From contig JAUSCI010000056.1 in the NCBI GenBank assembly GCA_030651305.1, positions 1-64,000 of the forward strand: DNA of 64,000 bases, written 5' to 3'. The notes beneath the pieces were generated by a model. That model did not search any database, was not told the origin of the DNA, and saw only the letters and a list, made by a program, of their open reading frames with translations. Below, in pieces: positions 17,116-23,907 of the stretch (positions are counted from its first letter, which is position 1; each line of letters starts with the position of its first letter). The position numbers and the translations under genes were made by a program. This DNA is from Sulfuritalea sp. GTDB lineage: Bacteria; Pseudomonadota; Gammaproteobacteria; Burkholderiales; Rhodocyclaceae.

Positions 17116-17349
17116 CTAGTTGTCCTCCCCCGTCATCGGCTCGTCCCTGGTTGGCTGACTGAGCAGATCTTCCGCCTGCAGCTCGGTTTCGGCGAAGATG
17201 GTCCTGATCGTTTCGCCGGCACCGAGATCGGTTTCGCCACGCAGGCGCTTGGCCTCCCGCGAGGCGTCCTTGAAAGCATCGAAGCAGGTGAGTTTTTCGA
17301 GCCGGGGAACCGGCCCGAGAGAGGTAACACGATAGATGTAATAGGGCAT
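17116..17349 (-). CDS. conserved hypothetical small protein
   Basis: A 77-residue protein. The N-terminus MPYYIYRVTSLGPVPRLEKL is a beta-rich opening followed by a helical, charged stretch (DAFKDASREAKRLRGE) and an acidic tail (DEPMTGEDN). No domain is recognised. It lies 9 bases downstream of the S24 gene and 4 bases upstream of the 149-residue gene, so it belongs to the same transcript. Confidence 0.68.
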   Translation of the reverse strand: MPYYIYRVTSLGPVPRLEKLTCFDAFKDASREAKRLRGETDLGAGETIRTIFAETELQAEDLLSQPTRDEPMTGEDN

Positions 17350-17358
17350 GGTTGGAGC

Positions 17359-17727
17359 CTATGTGACGTAACGTTTGGTGGCCCGGCGACGGCCGGGTTT
17401 CGACTTCTGGATGATGACCCCTTTGACCGCGCCGAGGTCGGGAATATCCGCGGCGGGATAGGCGGGATTCAGCGCCTGCAGGCGCCACCCCGCGCCCTGC
17501 CGGATCAACTGGCGGAAGATCCACTCGCCGGCCAGCTGGGCGAGGACATATGAGCCGTCGGTGGCCAGTCCTTCCGGCTCGATCAGGATCACCTCGCCTT
17601 CGACGAACTCCGGTTCCATGCTGTCGCCCAGCACCATCAGCGCGAAAGGTTCGGCGGACGAGCAGGCGTCGAGCTCCTCGCTTTCACCCAGAGGCATTAT
17701 TGGAATTATGCGGTGCTGTCGGGTCAT
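17359..17727 (-). CDS. S24 (LexA-like) peptidase-domain protein without a DNA-binding domain, catalytic Lys replaced by Arg
   Basis: A 122-residue protein consisting only of a LexA/UmuD-type S24 domain. The nucleophile motif MVLGDSMEPEF is intact (Ser36), followed by EGEVILIEP. Where LexA-type proteins have the general-base lysine (typically LKRL or VKRL), this protein has GEWIFRQL, with Arg at about residue 72. If that alignment is right, self-cleavage is doubtful and the domain may serve as a folding or binding module. A basic tail (KSKPGRRRATKRYVT) follows. It is 18 bases downstream of the helix-turn-helix/ferredoxin gene, which may supply the DNA-binding partner. Confidence 0.82.
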   Translation of the reverse strand: MTRQHRIIPIMPLGESEELDACSSAEPFALMVLGDSMEPEFVEGEVILIEPEGLATDGSYVLAQLAGEWIFRQLIRQGAGWRLQALNPAYPAADIPDLGAVKGVIIQKSKPGRRRATKRYVT

Positions 17728-17745
17728 GGTAACCGGATCATGGTG

Positions 17746-19221
17746 TCAGAAAGCCTCGACATGCAATTGTCGCGGCGGCACGCCGGCCGCCAGCAGTGCG
17801 GTGGCCAGCGGCTCCACCTGTTCCGCCGCACCGGCGAGGTAGACGTCGCTCGCCGGCAAAGCGGAGTTGGCCGCCAGAACGGCCGGCAGCTCAGCGACTG
17901 TCAGTGGCACATAGCTGAACTCGTCGAGCGCCTCGTGCCAGGCGCGGCACTGATTGGGCAGATACTGGCCACCCGGCTGCGAACTGGCCCAATAGAGAGT
18001 AATGGACTCGGCGGCATCCACCGCGATGGCATGTTCGATCAAACTGTTCACCGGCGCAAAGCCCTCGTCGATGGCGATGAACACCACGGGGCGAACCGAG
18101 TTCTTCTCCAGCACGAAACTGCCCCACGGCCCCCACACCGAGACATCGTCGCCGGCCTTGATGCGGCCGTCGACCACGCATTGCCGAAAGTCGGCGCTGG
18201 CGGCACGGCGATCCGCAAGGCCGAGATGGAATATCAGATTGCGATCATCGCAGGGACAACTCGCCACCGGGTATTCGGCATGAAGATCGCTGCCTCCCGC
18301 CAGGTCCGCGCCAACGCCCAGCGTGACCCGCTGGCCGGCAAGAAAGCGCAGGCGGTTGCTGCGCGGCGTTTGCAGGTGCAGGCGCAGCACCTCATCGTTC
18401 AGGACGTCCACACTGCGCACCTTGGCGACCACACGCTGCTCGGGAATGTCCTCCGGCGCGCCGGCTTCCAGCACTTCCAGCACGAGATCGGAACTGAGCG
18501 CGGTGCAGACGCACATCAGCACATGATTCTGGGCTCTCTCGGCTTCCGAAAAACAGTAGTCGGACGGTGCCACCGCGCGCACTTCGCCCGCCACCACGCG
18601 CGCCTTGCACAAACCGCAGACACCGTTGCCGCAACCATAGTTGGGTGTCAGCCCGGCGCTCAGCGCCGCTTTCAGCAGCGTCTGCGAACCCTCGACAAAG
18701 AATTCGTGACCCGATGGCCTGACCGTAATGTGCGCCGACATGACGCGCAGCATAGCATCGAGAGCCGCCACGTCATGCCCCGGCGCCGGGGCCGCCAAGG
18801 CCTTTGCCAGGCCCTCGTCGAGCAAGCGCAGCAGTTCGCCCGCAGCGGGCGCGGGCGCGGCGGCAAGGCGCGCTTCAAGCGCCTCGAACAAGGCGTGGTA
18901 GCGCGTCAGGGTCCGCTGCAATTCCGCGAGTTCCTGCCCCTGCGCGAACAGCCGCTGGGCGAGCGCTTCCTGGCTCGGCAGGAAGCGCTCGCGCAGACGC
19001 TTGGCGAACGCATCCTCGCGAATCGCACGCGTCTTTTCAAAACTTCCCGACGCCTCCAGATCGAGTTCCGGCCAGGTCCGCTGCAAATCATCCGCCGCCA
19101 CCATGCCGTCAAAGGACCGCAGTTCGCCCTCGCGAATGTGCTTCTGCAAAGCAACGCGCGAAACGCCGAGCAGGTGCGCGGCGCGGGAAAGGGTCAGCCA
19201 TTGCGACATGCTTGCAAGCAT
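17746..19221 (-). CDS. helix-turn-helix / [2Fe-2S] ferredoxin / flavoreductase fusion protein
   Basis: A 491-residue protein with an unusual order of parts. Residues 7-52 (WLTLSRAAHLLGVSRVALQK onward) look like an excisionase/MerR-type helix-turn-helix. Residues 60-160 are helical, probably coiled coil. Residues 165-250 are a plant-type [2Fe-2S] ferredoxin with Cys197, Cys202, Cys205 and Cys237 (C-x4-C-x2-C-x31-C). Residues 260-491 resemble an FAD/NAD(P) ferredoxin reductase. The reductase motifs are degraded: EYPVASCP in place of RxYSxAS, and IDEGFAP in place of GGTGIAP. A redox-sensing DNA-binding protein is a reasonable inference. ATG at 19209 (MSQWL) is an alternative start. First gene of a five-gene operon. 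Confidence 0.85.
   Translation of the reverse strand: MLASMSQWLTLSRAAHLLGVSRVALQKHIREGELRSFDGMVAADDLQRTWPELDLEASGSFEKTRAIREDAFAKRLRERFLPSQEALAQRLFAQGQELAELQRTLTRYHALFEALEARLAAAPAPAAGELLRLLDEGLAKALAAPAPGHDVAALDAMLRVMSAHITVRPSGHEFFVEGSQTLLKAALSAGLTPNYGCGNGVCGLCKARVVAGEVRAVAPSDYCFSEAERAQNHVLMCVCTALSSDLVLEVLEAGAPEDIPEQRVVAKVRSVDVLNDEVLRLHLQTPRSNRLRFLAGQRVTLGVGADLAGGSDLHAEYPVASCPCDDRNLIFHLGLADRRAASADFRQCVVDGRIKAGDDVSVWGPWGSFVLEKNSVRPVVFIAIDEGFAPVNSLIEHAIAVDAAESITLYWASSQPGGQYLPNQCRAWHEALDEFSYVPLTVAELPAVLAANSALPASDVYLAGAAEQVEPLATALLAAGVPPRQLHVEAF
18185..18211 (-). repeat. dispersed 25-nt repeat, copy 4 (inside a CDS)
   Basis: On the minus strand it reads TCGCCGTGCCG then CCAGCGCCGACTTTCG, in frame within the helix-turn-helix/ferredoxin gene, encoding RRAASADF. 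The copy at 62853 is read in the same frame, encoding RRTTSADS. Confidence 0.6.
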
Positions 19222-19257
19222 AGCGAAGCGGCAGGCCGCGCGATTCCAAAATTTTTA

Positions 19258-19389
19258 TGTCCCTGTCCACTCGGACGGGGACGGTATCCCCTGGTGGGAT
19301 ATGTCCCTGTCCACTCGGACGGGGACGGTATCCCCTGGTGGGATATGTCCCTGTCCACTCGGACGGGGACGGTATCCCGGGATATGTCG
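19258..19389. repeat. tandem 44-bp REP/BIME-like repeats
   Basis: Two full 44-bp units start at 19258 and 19302, a third starts at 19346 and is cut to 32-33 bp, and a degenerate fourth follows. Each unit holds two hairpins: GTCCCTGTCC/ACTC/GGACGGGGAC (10-bp stem with one wobble) and TATCCC/CTGGT/GGGATA (6-bp stem). The array occupies most of the divergent gap between the ferredoxin-fusion operon and the TonB receptor gene, so it may affect both promoters. There are no unique spacers, so it is not a CRISPR. Confidence 0.85.
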
Positions 19390-19513
19390 CGGTCCGCGTG
19401 GATGGGACGGCATTCAGGGACAGGGGCGCGTAAGCGGCAAGCGGAGGTGGGTCGGGGCATGCCACGCCGCGCTCGTGGAGCATGCCGGGCGAAAAGGGTA
19501 AGATTGTTCGCCT

Positions 19514-21508
19514 ATGCTCCGCGGGACGGTTCGGGTAACCCAAATGCATTTCAGGCTGATCTTTTTGGCGGGCTCCATCGCGGCATGCGGGATGCCGGCA
19601 GCGCTGCTCGCGGGTGAAGACGTTTCCGACATGAATCTGGAGGATCTGCTGCGTGTCGAAGTGCAGGGCGCTTCCCGCTATGCGCAACCGCTGGCGGAAG
19701 CCCCAGCCACCGTCACGGTAATTCCCGCTGCCGACATTCGCCGCTTCGGCTTTCGCAATATCGGCGAGGCGCTGCAGTCGGCGCGTGGCGTCTATACCAG
19801 CAACGACCGGGTCTATAGCTATCTCGGCGTGCGCGGCTTCAGCCGGCCCGGCGACTACAACTCGCGCATCCTGCTGCTGGTGGATGGCGCGCGCAGCAAC
19901 GATCCGATCTACGATCAGGCGCTGGTCGGCAATGAAGCCCCGATCGACACCGACTGGATCAGGCGTCTCGAATTCGTTCCCGGTCCGTCTTCCGCCAGCT
20001 ACGGCGGCAATGCCCTGTTCGGCATCGTCAATGCGGTGCTGTGGACCGGCGCCGACCTGAATGGCACTCGCGTTGCCGTCGATGCCAGCGATGGCCGCGG
20101 CGGCCGGGCCAGCCTGCTCTCGGGCGGACGTACTGCCGCGGGCCTCGACTGGGTGGCCGGCGTCAGCGCCTATCGGCAGCGGGGTGGTGATCTGTATTTC
20201 GCCGAGTACGATACGCCGGGAGTCAGCGACGGCATCGCACGCAAGCGCGATGGCGAGCGTTATCTCAAATCCATAGTCAAGGGCAGTTGGGAAAACTGGC
20301 GCGGCAGCGCCACATTCTCGCAGCGGCAGAAGGATGTGCCGACTGCCTACTACGGCACCGTATTCGATGCGGGGGGAAATTTCGTGCGGGATAGCGGATA
20401 TCACCTCGACCTCGCCCGCACCTCGACGCTGGCCGACGCGCTGGACCAGCAGTTGCGGGTCCATTTCGGCCACTATGCGTATGACGCGGATTATCCGTTG
20501 CCCGGCGTCACCAACCGCGACCTGACCCGTGCCGACTGGTGGAGTGCGGAATGGCAACTGATCTGGACCGGCTGGCGCAATCACCGCCTGCTGACGGGCG
20601 TCGAGGCGCGCAGCTATGAACGCATCGAGCAGCGCAACTTTGACGTGTCGCCGCGCGTGGACAACCTTGACGACCGTCATCAGGGCCGCACGGCGGGCAT
20701 CTTCGTTCAGGACGAATGGCGTTTCGCCCCCACCTGGCTGACCAATCTCGGCCTGCGCCTGGACAGCCAGACCAGCGCGCCCACCATCGCCTCGCCACGC
20801 GTCGCCCTGATCTGGCATCCGCGCGACGAAGTCACGCTGAAACTGATGGCGGGTAGCGCTTTTCGCGCACCCAACGACTACGAGCGCCACTATGGCGACA
20901 ACGGGCGAACGCAGAAGGGCAATCCCGATCTGCGTCCGGAACGCATTCAGACACGCGAGGCTGCGCTCGACTTCACGCCAACGCCGACGCTGCGCCTCGG
21001 CATCGGTCGCTACCAATACACCCTGCGCGACCTGATCGATCAGGAAACCGATCCCGCCGACGGACTGCTGGTGTACCGCAACCGCGACAAACTCGCGGCT
21101 CGGGGCTGGGAGACGGATATCGAAAAAATGTTTGGTGGCGGCTGGCGCATCAGGGGCAGTCTTGCCTGGCAGTCGATCGATCAACCCGGAGGCGAAGCGG
21201 TCAACTCACCGCGTCGTCTGGGCAAACTGCTGCTGGACGGACCCGTTGCGCCGATCGGCGCCACCCTCGGCCTCAACCTGCAGGCCGTCAGTCCGCGCCG
21301 CAGCACACTCGGCGGCGTCGCCGGTCATGTCACCGGCAATGCCGTGCTGCGCCAGACGCAACACCGTGGCCATGGCCTGTGGAGCCTCGGTATCTACAAT
21401 CTGGCGGGCACGCGCTATCGCGATCCGCTCGGAACCGAAGCCGCGCCCCTCGACAGTCTCGAGCGCGACGGTCGACAGTGGCGTCTGCGCTGGGAACTGG
21501 AGCTTTGA
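19514..21508 (+). CDS. TonB-dependent outer-membrane receptor
   Basis: A 664-residue TonB-dependent receptor. A signal peptide is clearest if translation begins at the in-frame ATG at 19544 (MHFRLIFLAGSIAACG). The mature N-terminus SDMNLEDLLRVEVQGASRYA is a TonB-box-like and plug-entry region. The plug domain runs to about residue 180 (VTVIPAADIRRFGFRNIGEA, LGVRGFSRPGDYNSRILLLV, FVPGPSSASYGGNALFGIVN). A 22-strand-type barrel follows with FRAPNDYERHYG and a final aromatic-poor strand (RWELEL). The ligand is unknown. It is followed with one-base overlap by yfiR, so it probably feeds a c-di-GMP signalling unit. Confidence 0.92.
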   Translation: MLRGTVRVTQMHFRLIFLAGSIAACGMPAALLAGEDVSDMNLEDLLRVEVQGASRYAQPLAEAPATVTVIPAADIRRFGFRNIGEALQSARGVYTSNDRVYSYLGVRGFSRPGDYNSRILLLVDGARSNDPIYDQALVGNEAPIDTDWIRRLEFVPGPSSASYGGNALFGIVNAVLWTGADLNGTRVAVDASDGRGGRASLLSGGRTAAGLDWVAGVSAYRQRGGDLYFAEYDTPGVSDGIARKRDGERYLKSIVKGSWENWRGSATFSQRQKDVPTAYYGTVFDAGGNFVRDSGYHLDLARTSTLADALDQQLRVHFGHYAYDADYPLPGVTNRDLTRADWWSAEWQLIWTGWRNHRLLTGVEARSYERIEQRNFDVSPRVDNLDDRHQGRTAGIFVQDEWRFAPTWLTNLGLRLDSQTSAPTIASPRVALIWHPRDEVTLKLMAGSAFRAPNDYERHYGDNGRTQKGNPDLRPERIQTREAALDFTPTPTLRLGIGRYQYTLRDLIDQETDPADGLLVYRNRDKLAARGWETDIEKMFGGGWRIRGSLAWQSIDQPGGEAVNSPRRLGKLLLDGPVAPIGATLGLNLQAVSPRRSTLGGVAGHVTGNAVLRQTQHRGHGLWSLGIYNLAGTRYRDPLGTEAAPLDSLERDGRQWRLRWELEL

Positions 21509-22044
21509 TGTGGCGACGCCGCGGCACGGCAATGCTGGTGGCCCTGCTGCTGGCCTTCAGCGGCCCCCGTGCGTGGAGCGCCGAGCGCAGCGACGAAAAC
21601 GAAGTCAAGGCGGCGGTAGCCTACAATTTGCTGCTGTTTATTCAATGGCCGGCACAGATATCGTCGGCGAGCAGCTTCCGCCTCTGCGTTATTGACGATG
21701 GCGCGCTGACCACCGCGCTGCGCCCCTATGCAGGAAGAGTGGTTCAGGGGCACTCACTCGAGATCCAGCGCATAAGCGCCACGCCCGAGGAACTCGACGC
21801 CTGTGTCGCGGTGATGGTGGAAGCGGGCTATCCCGGCGTTCTTGAGCGACTCGGCGTCCTCGCCCGCAGCCGTGCCCTGCTGGTTATCGGCGAGGGTACG
21901 GGCGCTCTCGACCGCGGCGCCATGATCGGCCTGCGTGCCGATGGCGGACGGATTACGTTCGACATCGACCTCGGCGCCATGAGAAGGGGCGGGCTGGTGC
22001 CCAGTTCCAAGATTCTGCGGTTGGCACGGACGCTGATCGAGTAA
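21508..22044 (+). CDS. yfiR: YfiR-family periplasmic regulator
   Basis: A 178-residue exported protein of the YfiR (DUF4154) family. The start overlaps the TonB receptor stop (TGATG). Signal peptide: WRRRGTAMLVALLLAFSG, cleaved near WSA. Family features include EVKAAVAYNLLLFIQWPA, FRLCVIDDG and ALLVIGEGTGALDRGAMIGL. The end reads ITFDIDLGAMRRGGLVPSSK then ILRLAR. In Pseudomonas, YfiR binds the periplasmic part of the diguanylate cyclase YfiN and inhibits it. The next gene here encodes a membrane GGDEF-EAL protein 4 bases downstream, the likely partner. Confidence 0.9.
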   Translation: MWRRRGTAMLVALLLAFSGPRAWSAERSDENEVKAAVAYNLLLFIQWPAQISSASSFRLCVIDDGALTTALRPYAGRVVQGHSLEIQRISATPEELDACVAVMVEAGYPGVLERLGVLARSRALLVIGEGTGALDRGAMIGLRADGGRITFDIDLGAMRRGGLVPSSKILRLARTLIE

Positions 22045-22048
22045 AGCC

Positions 22049-23896
22049 ATGACCGATCCCAGGCTGCGCAACTACACGCGACTCAACCTGCTCTCGACCG
22101 GCAGCGCGGTGCTGATCGCGCTGCTGCTGATGGCTGGCTACCACTGGTACCGCGAGCGCGAGGATCTGCTGAAAAATCTGACCATGCAGGCGCGCTTGCT
22201 GGGCGCCAACGCCACGGCGGCCATCGTGTTCGAGGATGGCCGCACCGCCAATGAAATAATCGCTACCGTGGATGCTTCGCCAACGATCATGGAGGCGACC
22301 GTCTATCGTGCCGACGGCAGCCTTATGGCGCGTTTTCAGCGTACGCAGACGACACCCGCGCTGGCTGATCAGGCGCCGCCGCTCGGTCACCTGTTTTCGT
22401 CCACCGACCTGCGCCTTGCGGTTCCGGTGCAACTGGAAGGCCGAACCGTCGGTCGCATTGCCTTGCGCGCCTCGCTCGATGACCTGTACGGCCAGCTCCG
22501 CCGCCTGTTCGGCGGCATGTTGCTGATCCTGACGGTTTCCGCCGTGCTCGGAACTTATGTCAGTCGCAAGATGCGCCTGCAGATGGCAACAACCGAGAAT
22601 GAAATCGAGCGCATGGCGCTGTACGATCGGGTAACCGGGCTGGCCAATCGCCATGCTTTCGAGTTGGGTCTCTCGCAGACGCTGCAGCGTCATGCCCGCG
22701 ACGGCGGCGGTTCGGCGCTGTTGTTCATCGATGTGGACGACTTCAAGAAGGTCAACGACCTGTTCGGCCACCAGATCGGCGATGAGGTACTGAAAGCCGT
22801 CGGCGAGCGTCTGGGCAAGACCTTGCGCGCCGCGGACATCGTGGCTCGCATCGGCGGCGACGAATTTGCCGCGATTCTGACCAACACCGTCGCGCGCGCA
22901 GACGCCGCCCATGTGGCGGAAAACCTGGTGCAGTTCGGCGCCGAACCGTTCGAGACCGGCGACCTTCCGGCGCACATCGGCTTCAGTATCGGCATCTGCA
23001 TGATTCCGCATGACGGAGCGAACCTGGAGGATGCGCTGCGCAATGCCGATCTGGCGATGTACCAGGCCAAGAAGATGGGCAAGAACACTTACCAGTTCTT
23101 CTCCCAGAACCTTGGCACCAAGGTGCGGCGCGGACTCGACATCGAAGCCGGACTTCGTTTGGCGCTACAGCACGACGAGTTGTATGTCGTCTATCAACCG
23201 CAGCGTTCTGTCCGCAACGGTCGCATCGAGGGCCTGGAAGCGCTGGTGCGCTGGCGCCACCCGGAGCGCGGCATGATCTCGCCGCTGGAGTTCATTCCCG
23301 TCGCGGAAGAGGCCGGGCTGATTGAGGATGTCGGCCGCATCGTGCTCGACCATGTCTGCCGCGACATTGTCGAACTGCGCGGCAGCGGACACGTCGTGCC
23401 ACCCGTGGCGGTAAATGTCTCCGTGCGACAGATCGCGCGGGGAAATATCGGCGAGGATATCCGGGCAGCGCTGCAAAAGTACCGGCTCAAGCCGGAAGTC
23501 CTCAAGATCGAGGTGACCGAAAGCGTTTTCCTCGACCACCTTGACGCGCACGCCAGAACTCTTGACGAACTTGCCGCCGCCGGCATTGAAATCGCCATCG
23601 ACGATTTCGGCACCGGTTATTCGTCGTTTGCATACCTGCGCCACTTGCCGGTATCCATACTCAAGATCGACATGCGCTTTGTCCGCGATCTGCCGGACGA
23701 CACCGAGGCGCTGGCCCTCGTCAACGGCATTATTGGCATGGGTCACGCCATTGGCCTGAGCGTCATCGCCGAGGGCGTCGAATCCGCGATACAGGCCGAA
23801 TGCCTCAGAGAAGCCGGCTGCGACCTGCTGCAGGGCTATCACATCGGCCTGCCGGTGCGGAAGCAGGAGATGATGATGCTGCTCGAACCGAACTGA
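22049..23896 (+). CDS. membrane GGDEF-EAL protein with CHASE8-like sensor (YfiN-like)
   Basis: A 615-residue protein. Membrane helix 1 is at about residues 12-32 and helix 2 at about 155-172. They bracket a periplasmic CHASE8-type domain (ARLLGANATAAIVFEDGRTA). The GGDEF domain follows with an intact active site (ARIGGDEFAAIL). The EAL domain has LEALVRWRHPERG, VTESVFLDHL, IDDFGTGYSSFAYLR and IAEGVESAIQ. All metal-binding positions I can see are present, so both c-di-GMP synthesis and hydrolysis are possible. With yfiR and a TonB receptor upstream, it looks like the output of an outer-membrane-to-cytoplasm signalling chain. Confidence 0.92.
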   Translation: MTDPRLRNYTRLNLLSTGSAVLIALLLMAGYHWYREREDLLKNLTMQARLLGANATAAIVFEDGRTANEIIATVDASPTIMEATVYRADGSLMARFQRTQTTPALADQAPPLGHLFSSTDLRLAVPVQLEGRTVGRIALRASLDDLYGQLRRLFGGMLLILTVSAVLGTYVSRKMRLQMATTENEIERMALYDRVTGLANRHAFELGLSQTLQRHARDGGGSALLFIDVDDFKKVNDLFGHQIGDEVLKAVGERLGKTLRAADIVARIGGDEFAAILTNTVARADAAHVAENLVQFGAEPFETGDLPAHIGFSIGICMIPHDGANLEDALRNADLAMYQAKKMGKNTYQFFSQNLGTKVRRGLDIEAGLRLALQHDELYVVYQPQRSVRNGRIEGLEALVRWRHPERGMISPLEFIPVAEEAGLIEDVGRIVLDHVCRDIVELRGSGHVVPPVAVNVSVRQIARGNIGEDIRAALQKYRLKPEVLKIEVTESVFLDHLDAHARTLDELAAAGIEIAIDDFGTGYSSFAYLRHLPVSILKIDMRFVRDLPDDTEALALVNGIIGMGHAIGLSVIAEGVESAIQAECLREAGCDLLQGYHIGLPVRKQEMMMLLEPN

Positions 23897-23907
23897 AGCG
23901 GCAGGAC

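Noticed and set aside
19258-19389. CRISPR array
   Set aside because: Repeats abut with no unique spacers, contain two hairpins each, and no cas genes are present.
19109-21184. A very long open frame antisense to the TonB receptor gene, reading through the 44-bp repeats
   Set aside because: It opposes a receptor with clear plug and barrel motifs. Its codons across the array only reflect a repeat unit without stops in that frame, and high GC content makes long antisense frames common here.
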